From: Centroberyx gerrardi
Lineage: Eukaryota; Chordata; Actinopteri; Beryciformes; Berycidae
DNA length: 64,000 nucleotides
Direction of reading: 5' to 3'
Assembly: GCF_048128805.1 (NCBI RefSeq)
Contig: NC_136017.1
Span: 18,712,307 to 18,776,306, forward strand
Part shown: piece by piece, positions 25,656 through 37,200 of the stretch
Layout of the letters: every line of letters starts with the position of its first letter
How positions within the stretch are numbered: the stretch's first letter is position 1
Made by a program: the position numbers and the translations under genes
Notes under the pieces: model-generated
Database searches by the model: none
What the model was told of the DNA's origin: nothing
Seen by the model: only the letters and a program-made list of their open reading frames with translations

Positions 25656-26629
25656 TTTTTTCCGCAGATATAACCAGATAACAGTGAGACAGTGAGCGGT
25701 GGCATTACCAGACATCAGTCATATAGGATTTACTAATACTTTTGTGGGATGTTTTACCCTACTGAGATGTCAGGTGATTGGGGTTCTCTAAACAGGACAA
25801 TATAATGATCACTAGTTTAAAACTGCACTATGCAAGATTTTCATGTAGAAATCCAGTCTTATCACCTAAATCACAAAGTGGAGACCGCCCCATCCCCACT
25901 AATTGAGACACATTTGTCCAAATGAAATTCTGGTGTCGGCATGGTCACTGGTAGGAAATCTTCTCAGCACAGGAAGTGATAAATCCAAACTTAAGAGTGA
26001 AATCCAAAAGTGTCTCCTAAACAGGAGTGAGCAAGCTGGACTCACCAACGTTAGACCTTTTGCCTCTCTTGTCCCTCTTGTCTTGATAGTCTTTGGCATA
26101 AAGCATCACAGACCAGCTGGGGCTGTGTGCCGTTTACTGACGTCACCTTACGGGATTTCTAGGTAATGAAGTCCTGTAATGAAGTCCTCAAAATTCAGAC
26201 AGTCACCTCATTTGCATCCACCAACAGCCCCGCTGCAATAAACCTCACCCATCAGAAACTTAAGGCAAACACTAAGAAGTATTCGCACATACTATTTGAC
26301 TTTACTCCGGGTCTTTGCCCTGTAGAAAAGTCTGTTTGAACCAGTGGAATCAAAGATGTTTAGATGAAAAGTCAGGCAGTCAATACTGGTGAAACAGAAC
26401 AGGTAAGAGGACATTGACAATGTTCCTATGGGGACCGAAGCCCAGGCACGTCCAGTACAAAGGCTGTAATGAATTTAATTGGCGTGCCAGATCACTGCTG
26501 GGTGACAGCAGCTTGTTAACGCATCAGCAGCACTGGGAATTGACAACAGTGATGTCAAATCTACTGAGACTGAGCCTCACACATCCTGCTACCTCCTTTG
26601 ATTCCCAAGCATTTCAGTTTAGTTTCACT

Positions 26630-27990
26630 TAGTTTCCCAGTTTTAGTTTAGTGTCCGTTTCCAGAAATGTTTAGTTGTAGTTTTGATTCAGTTTTATTTT
26701 TAGTATTTCAACAGTTCAGCTAGTGAGCAAAGTGTTATTGGTTCCTAATGTGTTTTCTAGAGAAAATTGACAGAAACTTGCCTTTAGATGAGACATTCAT
26801 AGATTATCTAGGTACATTTATCACTGCAGTATTCTCTATCCACTCACACTATAGCAATGTTTAAAACTGAAAATAATTAATTTTGATTTTATTTCAGTTG
26901 TTTTTGGAGGCAAATATTATTCGATTTAGATTCGGTTTAGTTTCAATTTTTTTCCACACACTTTATTTTAACTTTTCATTCCAGTTTACTAAGATGTATT
27001 TTTTTGAGCAGTTTCAGTTTCAGTGTCAGTGCCAGCGAACCTTATTAACGTTGATTCCAAGCCATTGCATGATTCATGGAGTTGCTGTGTCTTTCAAACT
27101 TAAAATCAGAGTAGGGGGTTTCTGGCACAACTTCACCTACTTCCAAGGTGCATGGAGAAGGGAAAAAGGTCTAAAAAGGTCAAACCTCCAGCAACACTTG
27201 TAGTATAAAGAACAACTTTATTGTTAGACCAACGCGTTTCGGCTTGTGGCCGCGTTGGTCTAACAATAAAGTTGTTCTCTTTCAAACTTAAAGCCAGGAT
27301 TCACCTTTGTATGACTGTCATTTTCCTGCTATTCCACGTGAGAAAAGCCAGAGCTGGTACAAGGTCTTCAGTTTAGGCTTCAGTCAGCAGAATGAAGCCA
27401 GACTAGCGGAACATGTTGTGATGCTTGTAATCAGTAGGGGCTTGTGCTCAGGACAGAGTCTAGTCACATTCAGATCAGACTGGCAATGCTTCTTTATTTT
27501 TTTGGGATTCAAATGTGTTATAACTACCATGAACACAAATTATTATAGGCAAAGAACTGTGCACAGTTTATCATTCAAATGTTTTGGAACTTGTTGGTTT
27601 AATGTACACATGAATTAAAAAATATATCAACCACAACACTGGGTTAAATAGTATTTACAAATAGTCCATAACATTTATTTTATTGGGTACGGTTTGCCAC
27701 ATATAGGAAAATACAATGAGTGTAAAAAATGTAGACATTATTTGAAAGTTAAAACTAGAACTCAAACTAGATAAAAACTAAACTAAACTAAAACTAACAA
27801 AAACACTACAAAAAAAAAAATCAACTAAAACTAACAAAAAACTAAAAAAAAAAAAAAGGATTAACTAAACTAAAACTTCCAAACCCACACTGAAATGTAA
27901 CTGAAAATAAACTGAATTTGAAATAAAAATGGAAGACTACATGAAAACAAAAATGATGAAAAATCAAAAACTATAATAACCCTGGTTCAT
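26630..27990. repeat. T-rich and A-rich (TTTTAGTTT/AACTAAAAC) repeat pair
   Basis: The left part (about 26630-27010) is rich in TTTAGTTT-type motifs on the plus strand. The right part (about 27755-27985) carries the complementary aactaaaactaac motifs and ends aactataataaccctgg. Such arrays are terminal parts of a common fish repeat. Related copies are at about 28660-28860 and 29560-29840. Confidence 0.55.
27105..27278 (-). mobile_element. short Penelope-like terminal insertion flanked by a 14-bp target duplication
   Basis: The direct repeat ctttcaaacttaaa flanks it (27091-27104 and 27279-27292). On the minus strand the insert reads AAGCCGAAACGCGTTGGTCT, then aacaataaagttgttctttatactacaagtgttgctgg. 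That resembles the terminal repeat of fish Penelope-like elements, which carry hammerhead-ribozyme motifs with this GAAAC-GCGTTGGTC segment. The outer part is present twice in inverted orientation, so a 27-bp perfect stem (gaacaactttattgttagac, then caacgcg) flanks a short loop. The CTGATGA half of the hammerhead core is absent. Confidence 0.7.
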
Positions 27991-29480
27991 ATTAACAAGT
28001 CAACTGAGAATAGTTTGCCGTAATCGACTGTAATCTAAATTGTCCTATTGTGGTAAAGCCAATGCATCTGCAGGTTAAATCAAACACTAAGAGATTTTTG
28101 GAGAAACCATTTGACCCATGTCTGGTGATAAGAACATATCTGGGTCACATTAATTAAGGAGCCATTTGGCTGAAATGAATTTGCCCACTGATAATAGTAT
28201 TTCCTCTGCCTGGCTGCTGTGTGATTCATAGGCTGAGCAGTACAGTACGCAGCCTGGCAGCCACTGGTGTCAACAGCTTGAATCCAGAGGAGGTTACCAA
28301 TTATAAATGCACATGGGGCCAACAATTTGCCAAGGCTTACCTATGTGTTCCAGCCTGGGACCAGCAGGTCTGTTCCCACCAGGAGTGACTCACACAGAGG
28401 CTGGAGATGATCAGGCCTGACCATCGGCAGAGAGATTTTCACAAATTCACATTATGTGTAACAGCTAAACACAAGTTGGAAAATCATTTGAGGTTCTAAA
28501 CATTAGCTCACAACAAAGTTCTTATTGTAAACTAAAGATGCTAAGATGAAAACCAGGTGTTAAAAAACACGGTGGTAAACTGAAATAAAAAATCAGGACG
28601 AGAAAAGCTGTGAGAAAAACTGAACTAAAGCTATCTTGTCTACATCTGAAACTAAAATAGAATAAAAAACATACATCAAATGTTTTTAGTTTTAGTCTTT
28701 TTGTTTATTGGCAAGGAATAATTTATTTAAGTATGTTAAAAGGAATTTAGATGTAATGTTTGTATTGCACAATACCTGTTGCAAATACTAAAACTAGAAC
28801 TGAACTGAAACTAGATAAAAAGAAACTAAAACTAACAAAAAAACTTGACAAAAACACTGCACTTTGAGTTATGACGGGATGAGGTTGCAAAAGGCATAAT
28901 GATACTATTAGAAAAAGTTAAAAAGTGTGACATAATCTATAATCCTAAATGTTTTCCTATCATTCTACTCTCTGTTCAGGGCCACTATTGACACCAGACT
29001 CGCCCAAACTGGCATTACTTGAAATCAACTATAAATACTGGAAATATGAATCTTATTCCTGACTATTTAGACAGGAGAGAAATGTTTCCTGTGATGTTAT
29101 AACCTCAGTAGATGGGATTTCTTTTTAATTATTCAGAAGTGGCTGTCAGTTTTATGGCCAGTGTTAAAGGTAAATCAGCCCCAAATCCACTTCACACCTA
29201 GATTTTTCACACACACTTGAAGTTTCATTTGAAATAAATAAGTCTATTTACTGTCTGGGCTGTAAAAGTTGTCCCTCCAAACCCACCAGATCAAGAAGTA
29301 TTCAAATCTGTGTATTTCTCTCCAGCTGGAGAGTGTATTATGATCCGTCATGGCTGTTCTGTCCGCTCACCAAACAGCATCAGCAGATTAACTATAATCT
29401 CATTTGTAGCGACTAATCTCCCCATGCTGTCTGGCTGCAGGATGGCCTTAGCAGCACTCACTAAAGGTGGAGTCAAGTTG

Positions 29481-29830
29481 TTTGTTAAACACACAAACGC
29501 ATAGATTTTTAGTTAACCGATATACTTAAATAAAATAAAAAAATAAAAAATAAAATGTGGAAATTTTTTTTAACTAAAACTAACAAAAAACAAAAAAAAC
29601 AAAAACAAAAAATTAACTAAACTAAAACTTCCAAACCCACACTGAAATGTAACTGAAAATAAACCTAATTTGTTTGTTAAACACACAAACGCATAGATTT
29701 TTAGTTAACCAATATACTTAAATAAAATAAAATTAAAAAAAATAAAATGTGGAAAAAAAAAATTAAACTAAACTAAACTAAAACTTCCAAACCCACACTG
29801 AAATGTAACTGAAAATAAACTGAATTTGAA
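29481..29830. repeat. about 192-bp direct duplication with A-rich core
   Basis: The segment tttgttaaacacacaaacgc, continuing atagatttttagttaacc, begins at 29481 and again at 29673. Both copies run through A-rich AACTAAA sequence to ccaaacccacactgaaatgt. The copies differ by few substitutions plus A-tract length, so the duplication looks recent. Confidence 0.8.
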
Positions 29831-31078
29831 ATAAAAATGGAAGACTACATGAAAAATCAATAAATAAAATAAACAAGACTTTAAAACCAGATTTAAATTG
29901 CCTCTGGCATCGACTATAGTTGTCGTAAACCATTGATTGATTGCCTGTCACTTTCACAGCATCTGAGATCGCCTGAGCTCCTACACTGGCAAACATTTCA
30001 CTTTTGGTCCGGCAGCAGCATTAGGAGCTCAGGGAAACACTGGAACCTTAGCTAAGATTAGTTGATTGTGCTGCAGGCTGCTGGGAGGATTTCCCTGCTC
30101 TTTTCTGGTCATGGAGGTGGAGTCTGATGTCTCACTTTAGCCATCCACCAGCTAAGAGGCTTTGGTGAGGCTGGGAGGGATACTCTGCCTCTGGAACCAG
30201 ATGGAATTATGAAACATATATAGATGGTTAATATAAGTATAGGAATAAGACTGTCCATAAAATGATCCTTCAACCAAGTCAGTCATGTAAAAGAATTGCA
30301 TTTTCCTCTATCTTAAGAGCTAGTAAACTATTCTTGAAATCTTGGAAATCTTTGTCTGCTGTTTTGCCAAAAAGAAATATTTTGCCAAATTCTTCTAATG
30401 TAGTTGAGTTTTACAGTCTAAAACTGTAAACTGAATTCAGTCAGTTTTGGAGAAGTCTCTGCTTTCATCACATGAAGTGAGTGTGCATATGACACCTCTA
30501 CAGGCTGCAATCCCTCCATGTTTCTCTTAGGACGGTCTAAACGGGGACAAAAAACACAGAGGGCAGACTGTCCTCTCTCTTAAAGAATTAGTAGGAGCAG
30601 AATCACCTGCTTTCATATGAAGACTATTTTTGTGTCTCTTGTGGTTGCCAAAAACCAACAGGACCTTGTTGGCACACTGACTCATAGGTTCAGCCGTACC
30701 GTACGTTAGTCCCAGGACATTTAAAAAGGCCATAAAGTTTGTGGGAATTCACATTGGCCATCCTCCATGTGTAACAGTGTTGAACAGATTGGTAATCTAC
30801 TATGGTAAAATAGCCTTGGTCTACACTGGGTGCACCACATATTTTTTATCTGATAAATAATTAAGTGCATCAAAGGATGGTCCACAATTAATAAAATATA
30901 TGTTTTTTTTTATTATATCTGTTCAGAAGAACAATGTGTTCAGATTTCTAAAGTTCAGAAAAATGAAGTTTGACTGCATTAACATCTTTCCCCTGCAAAA
31001 TCCTTGTTGTAATGTGGGGCCAGAGTCCCTCAGGGCCCCGACAGCAGGATACAGGGGCCTTGATAAAGTCTGAATATG

Positions 31079-31094
31079 GTACTACTATTACTGT

Positions 31095-31125
<31 letters not shown>

Positions 31126-31336
31126 GATACTGATACTTCTACTGCTACTACTACTACTACTACTGCTACTACTGCTACTGCTACTACTAGTACTACTACT
31201 ACTACTGCTACTACTACTGCTACTACTACTACTACTGCTACTACTGCTACTGCTACTACTAGTACTACTACTACTACTGCTACTACTACTGCTACTACTA
31301 CTACTACTGCTACTACTACTACTACTACTACTACTA
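31079..31336. repeat. (TAC)n trinucleotide microsatellite, about 258 bp
   Basis: Long tract of TAC repeats with interspersed TGC and GTAC interruptions that themselves recur in blocks, so part of the array was duplicated as a larger unit. It gives spurious long frames of poly-Leu, poly-Thr and poly-Val. Confidence 0.95.
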
Positions 31337-31689
31337 GCATCAGTTTCAACTTTATAATAGAAATAAAATAGATGTTTATTGATGCTTTACAAGCCACTTA
31401 TTAAGCATTTACTTACAGTAAACATCATTGCAACTTTATAACAGCAACCCCAAAAATGTTTTTAAAATCAATTGTTAATCATTAACCATTACGTATTGTA
31501 GCATTTAAGAAAATGTTATAACAAACGAAATGGCTAACTAACATAATCACAAAGCCATTGTTATCATATCGTCTCCCCAAACATTTTGTAGACATTTGTA
31601 GTTACTCTCACACTGATCTGCCATCTGGAAAGCATGTAGACCATGACTTATGGTTCAGTTTAAACCACAGTAAACTCTTTCCTCTTTGC

Positions 31690-31790
31690 TCCCTCCACTC
31701 ACCTCACAACACCCTCCTCCTCCTCTTCCCTCCCTCCCTCCCTTCCTCCCTCCTCCTCTCCCTCTCTTCCTCTCCTCCTCCTTCATTATG
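31690..31790. repeat. polypyrimidine tract (CCT/TCC-rich), about 100 bp
   Basis: Almost uninterrupted pyrimidines on the plus strand, mainly cctccctcc and tcctcctc motifs. Such tracts can form triplex DNA, but no function can be inferred. Confidence 0.8.
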
Positions 31791-32345
31791 TGTTGGGAAG
31801 CAGTGCAGAGCGGTAGAGCAGACCGGCTGCTGAAACACAGATATTAACTCCTCCACAGCAGGAGAAGGTCTTGTCCACACACACAAGCATGAGTGTTCTT
31901 TTCTCCTGTGAGGATTTTCTTTGATGTGAAAGAGGAACAGGAGGGAATAAGCAGTATGGGATTAACTCAGAGCTCACCGTAACTTCTTCTAGTTGTCTGG
32001 ACTGCATGGTCTCATCACCCACATTCAGGTAAACCTAATTAAACAGTAGATAGTGCTTGTTTATTGTGTTTCAGTGTGACGGCGAGAAGCAAAACTTCTG
32101 TAAGCCTAGAGCTCAACAAGTCACACCGACTTGAAAGTCTAATTTTAGCCAACGTAATCTGAGAGAGAAGGATTTGAGTTAATAGCGTTGAAGAAGCAGA
32201 AGGCCGAGCTAATGGGACTAAAATTATTTGAACAGTTTTGAACTGTTTTGCCACTGATGAATTCACTGTTGTCACTTAGCTGTCACTCGATCATGGTCTG
32301 CATAAAATCAGTACTATTGCATCTTATTTTTGATTTCTGGAATGT

Positions 32346-32346
32346 G

Positions 32347-32388
<42 letters not shown>
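32346..32388. repeat. (TCTA)n tetranucleotide microsatellite
   Basis: About ten perfect copies of tcta/atct, a typical polymorphic tetranucleotide microsatellite. Confidence 0.95.
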
Positions 32389-33799
32389 ATACTGCTTGAA
32401 CCTGCTTGAACTGTATGATTACATGGCTCTGTAGTTATACATAGAACCATTGCTAACTCTCTGTTTCACTGTGATAGTTCTTAACAAACTGTAAAAACAG
32501 TGTTCATTAGAATTTGTCTTTACAACAAGGCTAGCCAGGGTATCTGAGTGTCTTTCAGTGAACAGGATTAAAGAATCCTTTAGTTGGGACTGTGCTGTAC
32601 AGTGCCATATGAGGACGCAGAAGAAGGTTCTGGATAGAACCAGAAGGGCTCGCCATGTCATTGTAGGACCTGTGTAGCTTGATGGAGCAAGGCACTAATA
32701 TCACTGGGGGTCAAACCCACAGGAGAAATATATACATTAATGATACTGTATTCATTTGAATGAGGCCACGAAAATAGCCTGAAAACTGACATTTAACACG
32801 TTTGTGAACAGATTCAACAACAGATCCTGCTTTTAAGACAATAAAGCAATCTTGGGTGCATCAATTTATTGATGATTTATTGAAATATGGGAATACTCAT
32901 CATGGTGACACATTCTAAGGCTATCATGTCTCTGCAGCACTTATATAATAAACTCATAATGCCTTTTGACCATGCTATAAGAATCCTAATAATAATGCTT
33001 ACTGATTAATTATATCAACACTCGTAAAACATAGATATAACTTGTATGGCAAACATACATGTTAAACTTACAATTTTAATTTCATTTCATTTCTCAGAGA
33101 CATTTATCTGTAAAGTACATATTTGAAATGGAGAAAGCGTTGAGAATAAAGCAATAAAGAGAGTGCAGATGACAATCAGTATTCATCAAAGAGCTTTCAG
33201 AGCTTCACTCATTTACAGCAGAGTAACAGCAGCTACAATGTTCCCTCCTCACAGCCCTTATTCATGCACAGATAAACTATATTATCATATAGATAAAATA
33301 TAATATCAAGAGGGGCTAAATACACCCTCAGAACATGTAAAAAAAAAACTAAAAAAACCTCTAAAACCCCTTTCAATTCACAAACTACAAACACCATTTA
33401 TTTTATCAAAATGTGTTTTTCACAATATGGGACCTTTAATCTAAATTCAGCAAGATATTGTTCTTTTACTGGAAGGAAACAAGTTATTTTAAACAACTTC
33501 TTGGTGAAATCTGACCTTTCATGTCATCCATGACACCTCATTTTTAGCATTTTCTATAGCACTTTCTATTTTACCTCAACACATTTATATATGCTGGGTC
33601 ATAATTAAGCGAGACAAATAAATGATACATTTAACAGTGAACAGTAACAGTGAACCACAACAAAACTAAACAAATAAAACTGTTTTGCAGGTTCTGCTGC
33701 GGCAAACCCAAATCAACAATTAGAGCTCTAATGTTATCTAATGTGAGGCTTCATGCTCATCATAACAAATTTTTAAACATATATGAGACAAAAAATAAA

Positions 33800-33825
33800 A
33801 ACTGTGTGTGTGTGTGTGTGTGTGG
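33800..33825. repeat. (GT)n microsatellite
   Basis: About eleven GT units in a row, upstream of cnga3. Confidence 0.9.
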
Positions 33826-34261
33826 CTGTTGAATCTGGGATGCGCTCAGTGTGTATCGTTCCGTTGGTCTCTCCTCTCACAGCAGTGTATCATCATCCTG
33901 ATGTTGTGCTGAGGTGTGTGTGGAGTCATCGTACGCCACGCCGCGCCAGCCAACCAAACACACCGCCCGCCACGACCAGACGAGCAGAGACAGTAGGTCA
34001 GTTCAGAGCGGGGAAAACAGCTTCACTGCTCAAGTAAACGGTATCCTGGATTCAAGGAGCCTTGTCTATGATGGAAAAGTTTTCATTAGTTACACCATCT
34101 CAGTTTGCAGTTGTAATATCAACTCTTTCTGCAACATTTACACATGGAACAATATATTCACCACAGTGTGGAGAAAGAGTTTTTGAATAATGTTAGAGCA
34201 AATTTATTTAGTTATCATTTGCTGAGTTTGTCCAACTGTCCTCCATTGTGTTTCCAGGCCA

Positions 34262-37200
34262 ATGGATACTGAGGATCAGGCGTCATTAACAGGGACAGGA
34301 CTGCTGTCCAGGTGAGTGTCACTCCCTATACCACTAGCTCTACTGGACACAGGAGGAACCTATGGAAGCCCATTCGTGCCACTCAATAAAATAAAAAAAT
34401 GACTCAACTGTGAGTTTTTTTCTCGCAATTGTGTCTTTATTTCTCAGTATTCTGACTTTTTTTCCTCACAATTCTGACTTTATTTCTCAGAATTCTGTCT
34501 TTTTTTTTCATGATTCTGAGTTTATATCTCGGAATTCTAACTTTTGTTTTTTCTCGCGCAAAAAAAAAGTCAGAATTGTGAGATATAAAGTCAGAATTGT
34601 GAGATAAAAAGTCAGAATTGTGAGATATAAAGTCAGAATTGTGAGAAATAAAGTCAGAATTGTGAGAAATAAAGTCAGAATTGTGAGATAAAAAGTCAGA
34701 ATTGTGAGATATAAAGTCAGAATTGAGTCGTTTTTTATTTTATTCAGTGGCGGGAATGGGCTTCCATAGAATACAGACCTTTCTGTCATGCCATACTGTT
34801 GTACATGAAACAGCAATTCACATGAAACAATAAAGTCTTTATTCTCCATCATTTCTATTATAGTTTAAATATGAGAATCTTTTCATTGCAAAAGATTTCA
34901 AGTTTTTACATCTTCAGGAAGTTAAATTGAGCCCAACCCTGGTATAGCCTACCTTCTGCAAAATGAGATTCATATGCAGTCAAAAAATCCTTAGTGCACG
35001 ATTTAGAGGTGTTAAGATGTCCATAAGCACGTTTTGCTGTGGATAAACTAATGTGGTCTATCTGACGTCTTCTCCAAGGCTGTCCCGCTTCATGCACTTG
35101 GGGAGGGATGGAAGCGTTGGCCCCACGGACTCCAGTCTCAGCAGCCACGCCGAGTTCAGACGAGCCTGGAGGGCCGAGAGCAGCGCCCCCCCTAGGAACA
35201 ACCAGAACTGCACGAGGAGGTCAGCTCTAGACCTGGGAACCAGCTCCTATGACTCAAAAGAGAAGAAGCTATCAAAGGAAATATGCAAATATTGAAAATT
35301 AGTCCTGTGGATAATTGCTAGCAGATAACGTTGGGGAAATTTGGGGAAGTCTCCCTCACTCCCAGGTTTCAGTTAAAAAAAAGTATATTGAATTGGATGT
35401 GATGAAGTCATGGCAGATAAAAGACTTCCCTCAGACACCTTGTGTTCAGTAATCCAAAGCTGACAGGACTATTAAGGGTAGCAGTTTGACGTGCTGATAA
35501 ACAAGGAATATAAATTACATTATTACTATTGGCAGCACGCGATGTACAGAGATGGAGCCCTTACAGTTTTGTGGTCAAAACTGACAGCATTAATCTGAAA
35601 CACTACAAGTCCTGGTTTTGCTAACTGTGTCAGTGTGGTGAGTAGGGATACTCACCACTCAGGGAAGTATTTGAAAGTCAATTTAGTCTATTTTTCTGTG
35701 ACGTACAACTTAACTGACATTAACTGAATTTTCCTGATGGAATAAAAAACCCTCTCACCTTGTGCATGAAGCACATTAAAACAAATCCTGAAAATTATTT
35801 GGAAATATTATGTGTAAATTCACAAACATTTGGTAACATATTCGCCAGTAGCGCCATATAATTCAGATAGATCTGGTCATACATACATGCACGCACGCAC
35901 ACATACATAGTCATAGTGTATGCAGTTGGTATGCTAATTCCAGTTCTCCAGAATGTAAAGCTTGATGCTGATGTGAGAGTTGCTACTGACCTTATTTACA
36001 AGTCTTTTTCCTCTTCTAGTGATCCTCAATGGCCCTTGGCTGCACTAAATATGAACAATTGCAACAACACTGATGAGTAAGTGCAGTACATTATGTGTGT
36101 TACATAGGTTTACATATTTGAATTTTCTAACATTTCTAACACCTTTTGTCATGCAATCTGATACAACTGGAATAGGAATAATGGAACGTCCGCTCTGTGA
36201 GATTTATTTCCAAGCCATTGCATCCCCTATCTCATTTATTATTGCTGTAAGGAAAAATAGATATGAAGGTAGAACAGGTGGAATACTTTTTTCATCATGT
36301 AGGAATAGTGGCAAGACTGTAGCACAACACTGATTTAACTGTATCATGCTGCCCCCCTCTGGCTTCCTGGGTCTGCTGCATGACACCAAGTTCATGAATT
36401 TCCAACCAATCAGACAGATTTATTTATTTTACAGCAAAAAAGATGACAAGAAGGGAGAAATAAAGAAAGATGAGAAGAAAGACGAGAAAAAGGATGAGAA
36501 GAAGGATGAGAAGGACAAGAAAGATGAGAAAAAGGATGAGAAGAAAGATGAGAAGAAAACTGAGAAGAAGGACGACAAGAAGGATGACAAAAAGGACGAC
36601 AAAAAGCAAGAGCCTCCGTGAGTATGATAACACATACGAAGTGCTTTAAGCATGGGAATAGGACTTATTCAATATTCATTCAATTTTATATTTCTGGACC
36701 ACAAAATAATCCTGGAAACCATGAACAACCTTGAATATTTCTTTTTCACCTGGAAATGGTCATTTATGGCTCACAGGAATACTTTCTTTTTAATTTTGAA
36801 TGAAATTTCCTGGGCAAATTAAACAGTTATTTTCAGTGATGTTACGTCAGTTTATCCTGGTTTGCTGATGTATTTCTCTACCTCTACCTATAAAGAAGTC
36901 TGCCCAAACTCTTTACACAAACTTAAAAAATGTGTGCATCTCCTGATGTGAAACCAGGTAGTAAAGGACATGAAATTTACTTTTGGTGAAAATCTGACGT
37001 GGAACAGGCATATCTTGACAATTGCATAGTGTTGGCAGAGGTATGCTCTCTACAGAGGAGTGTCATCTAGTTTTTTAAGCTGAAACCATGTCAAGAGCTT
37101 CCTATATATCAGACATGAGAAAATATAGTATATGCGAATATGGATGGGAGAAGGCTAACAGTTTTCAGTTAAAAGCCTTTATTCTATGGGTTGTGCTTCT

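Larger units (their letters stand above)
24561..34261. other. tmem131-cnga3 intergenic region (9.7 kb), no gene recognised
   Basis: No exon with a recognisable protein match was found on either strand; in particular no von Willebrand-domain gene (VWA3B lies here in mammals). It holds a LINE-like 3' tail (to about 25655), A-rich AACTAAA repeats, a Penelope terminal insertion (27105-27278), a direct duplication (29481-29830), a trinucleotide array (31079-31336), a pyrimidine tract (31690-31790) and microsatellites. A non-coding first exon of cnga3 is expected somewhere in its right part. Confidence 0.6.

Noticed and set aside
27210..27275. Complete hammerhead ribozyme
   Set aside because: Only the GAAAC and stem III side is visible; the CTGATGA core strand is missing, so self-cleavage is not expected.
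31076..31397. Long frames of poly-Leu, poly-Thr and poly-Val
   Set aside because: All three phases of a TAC microsatellite are open; no gene context.
34508..34852. 114-codon minus-strand frame with LTILTLY repeats
   Set aside because: It is a translation of the 21-bp satellite in the foldback element, not a protein.
36424..36653. Hydrophobic or Ser/Phe-rich minus-strand frames
   Set aside because: Antisense of the purine-rich cnga3 exon 4.
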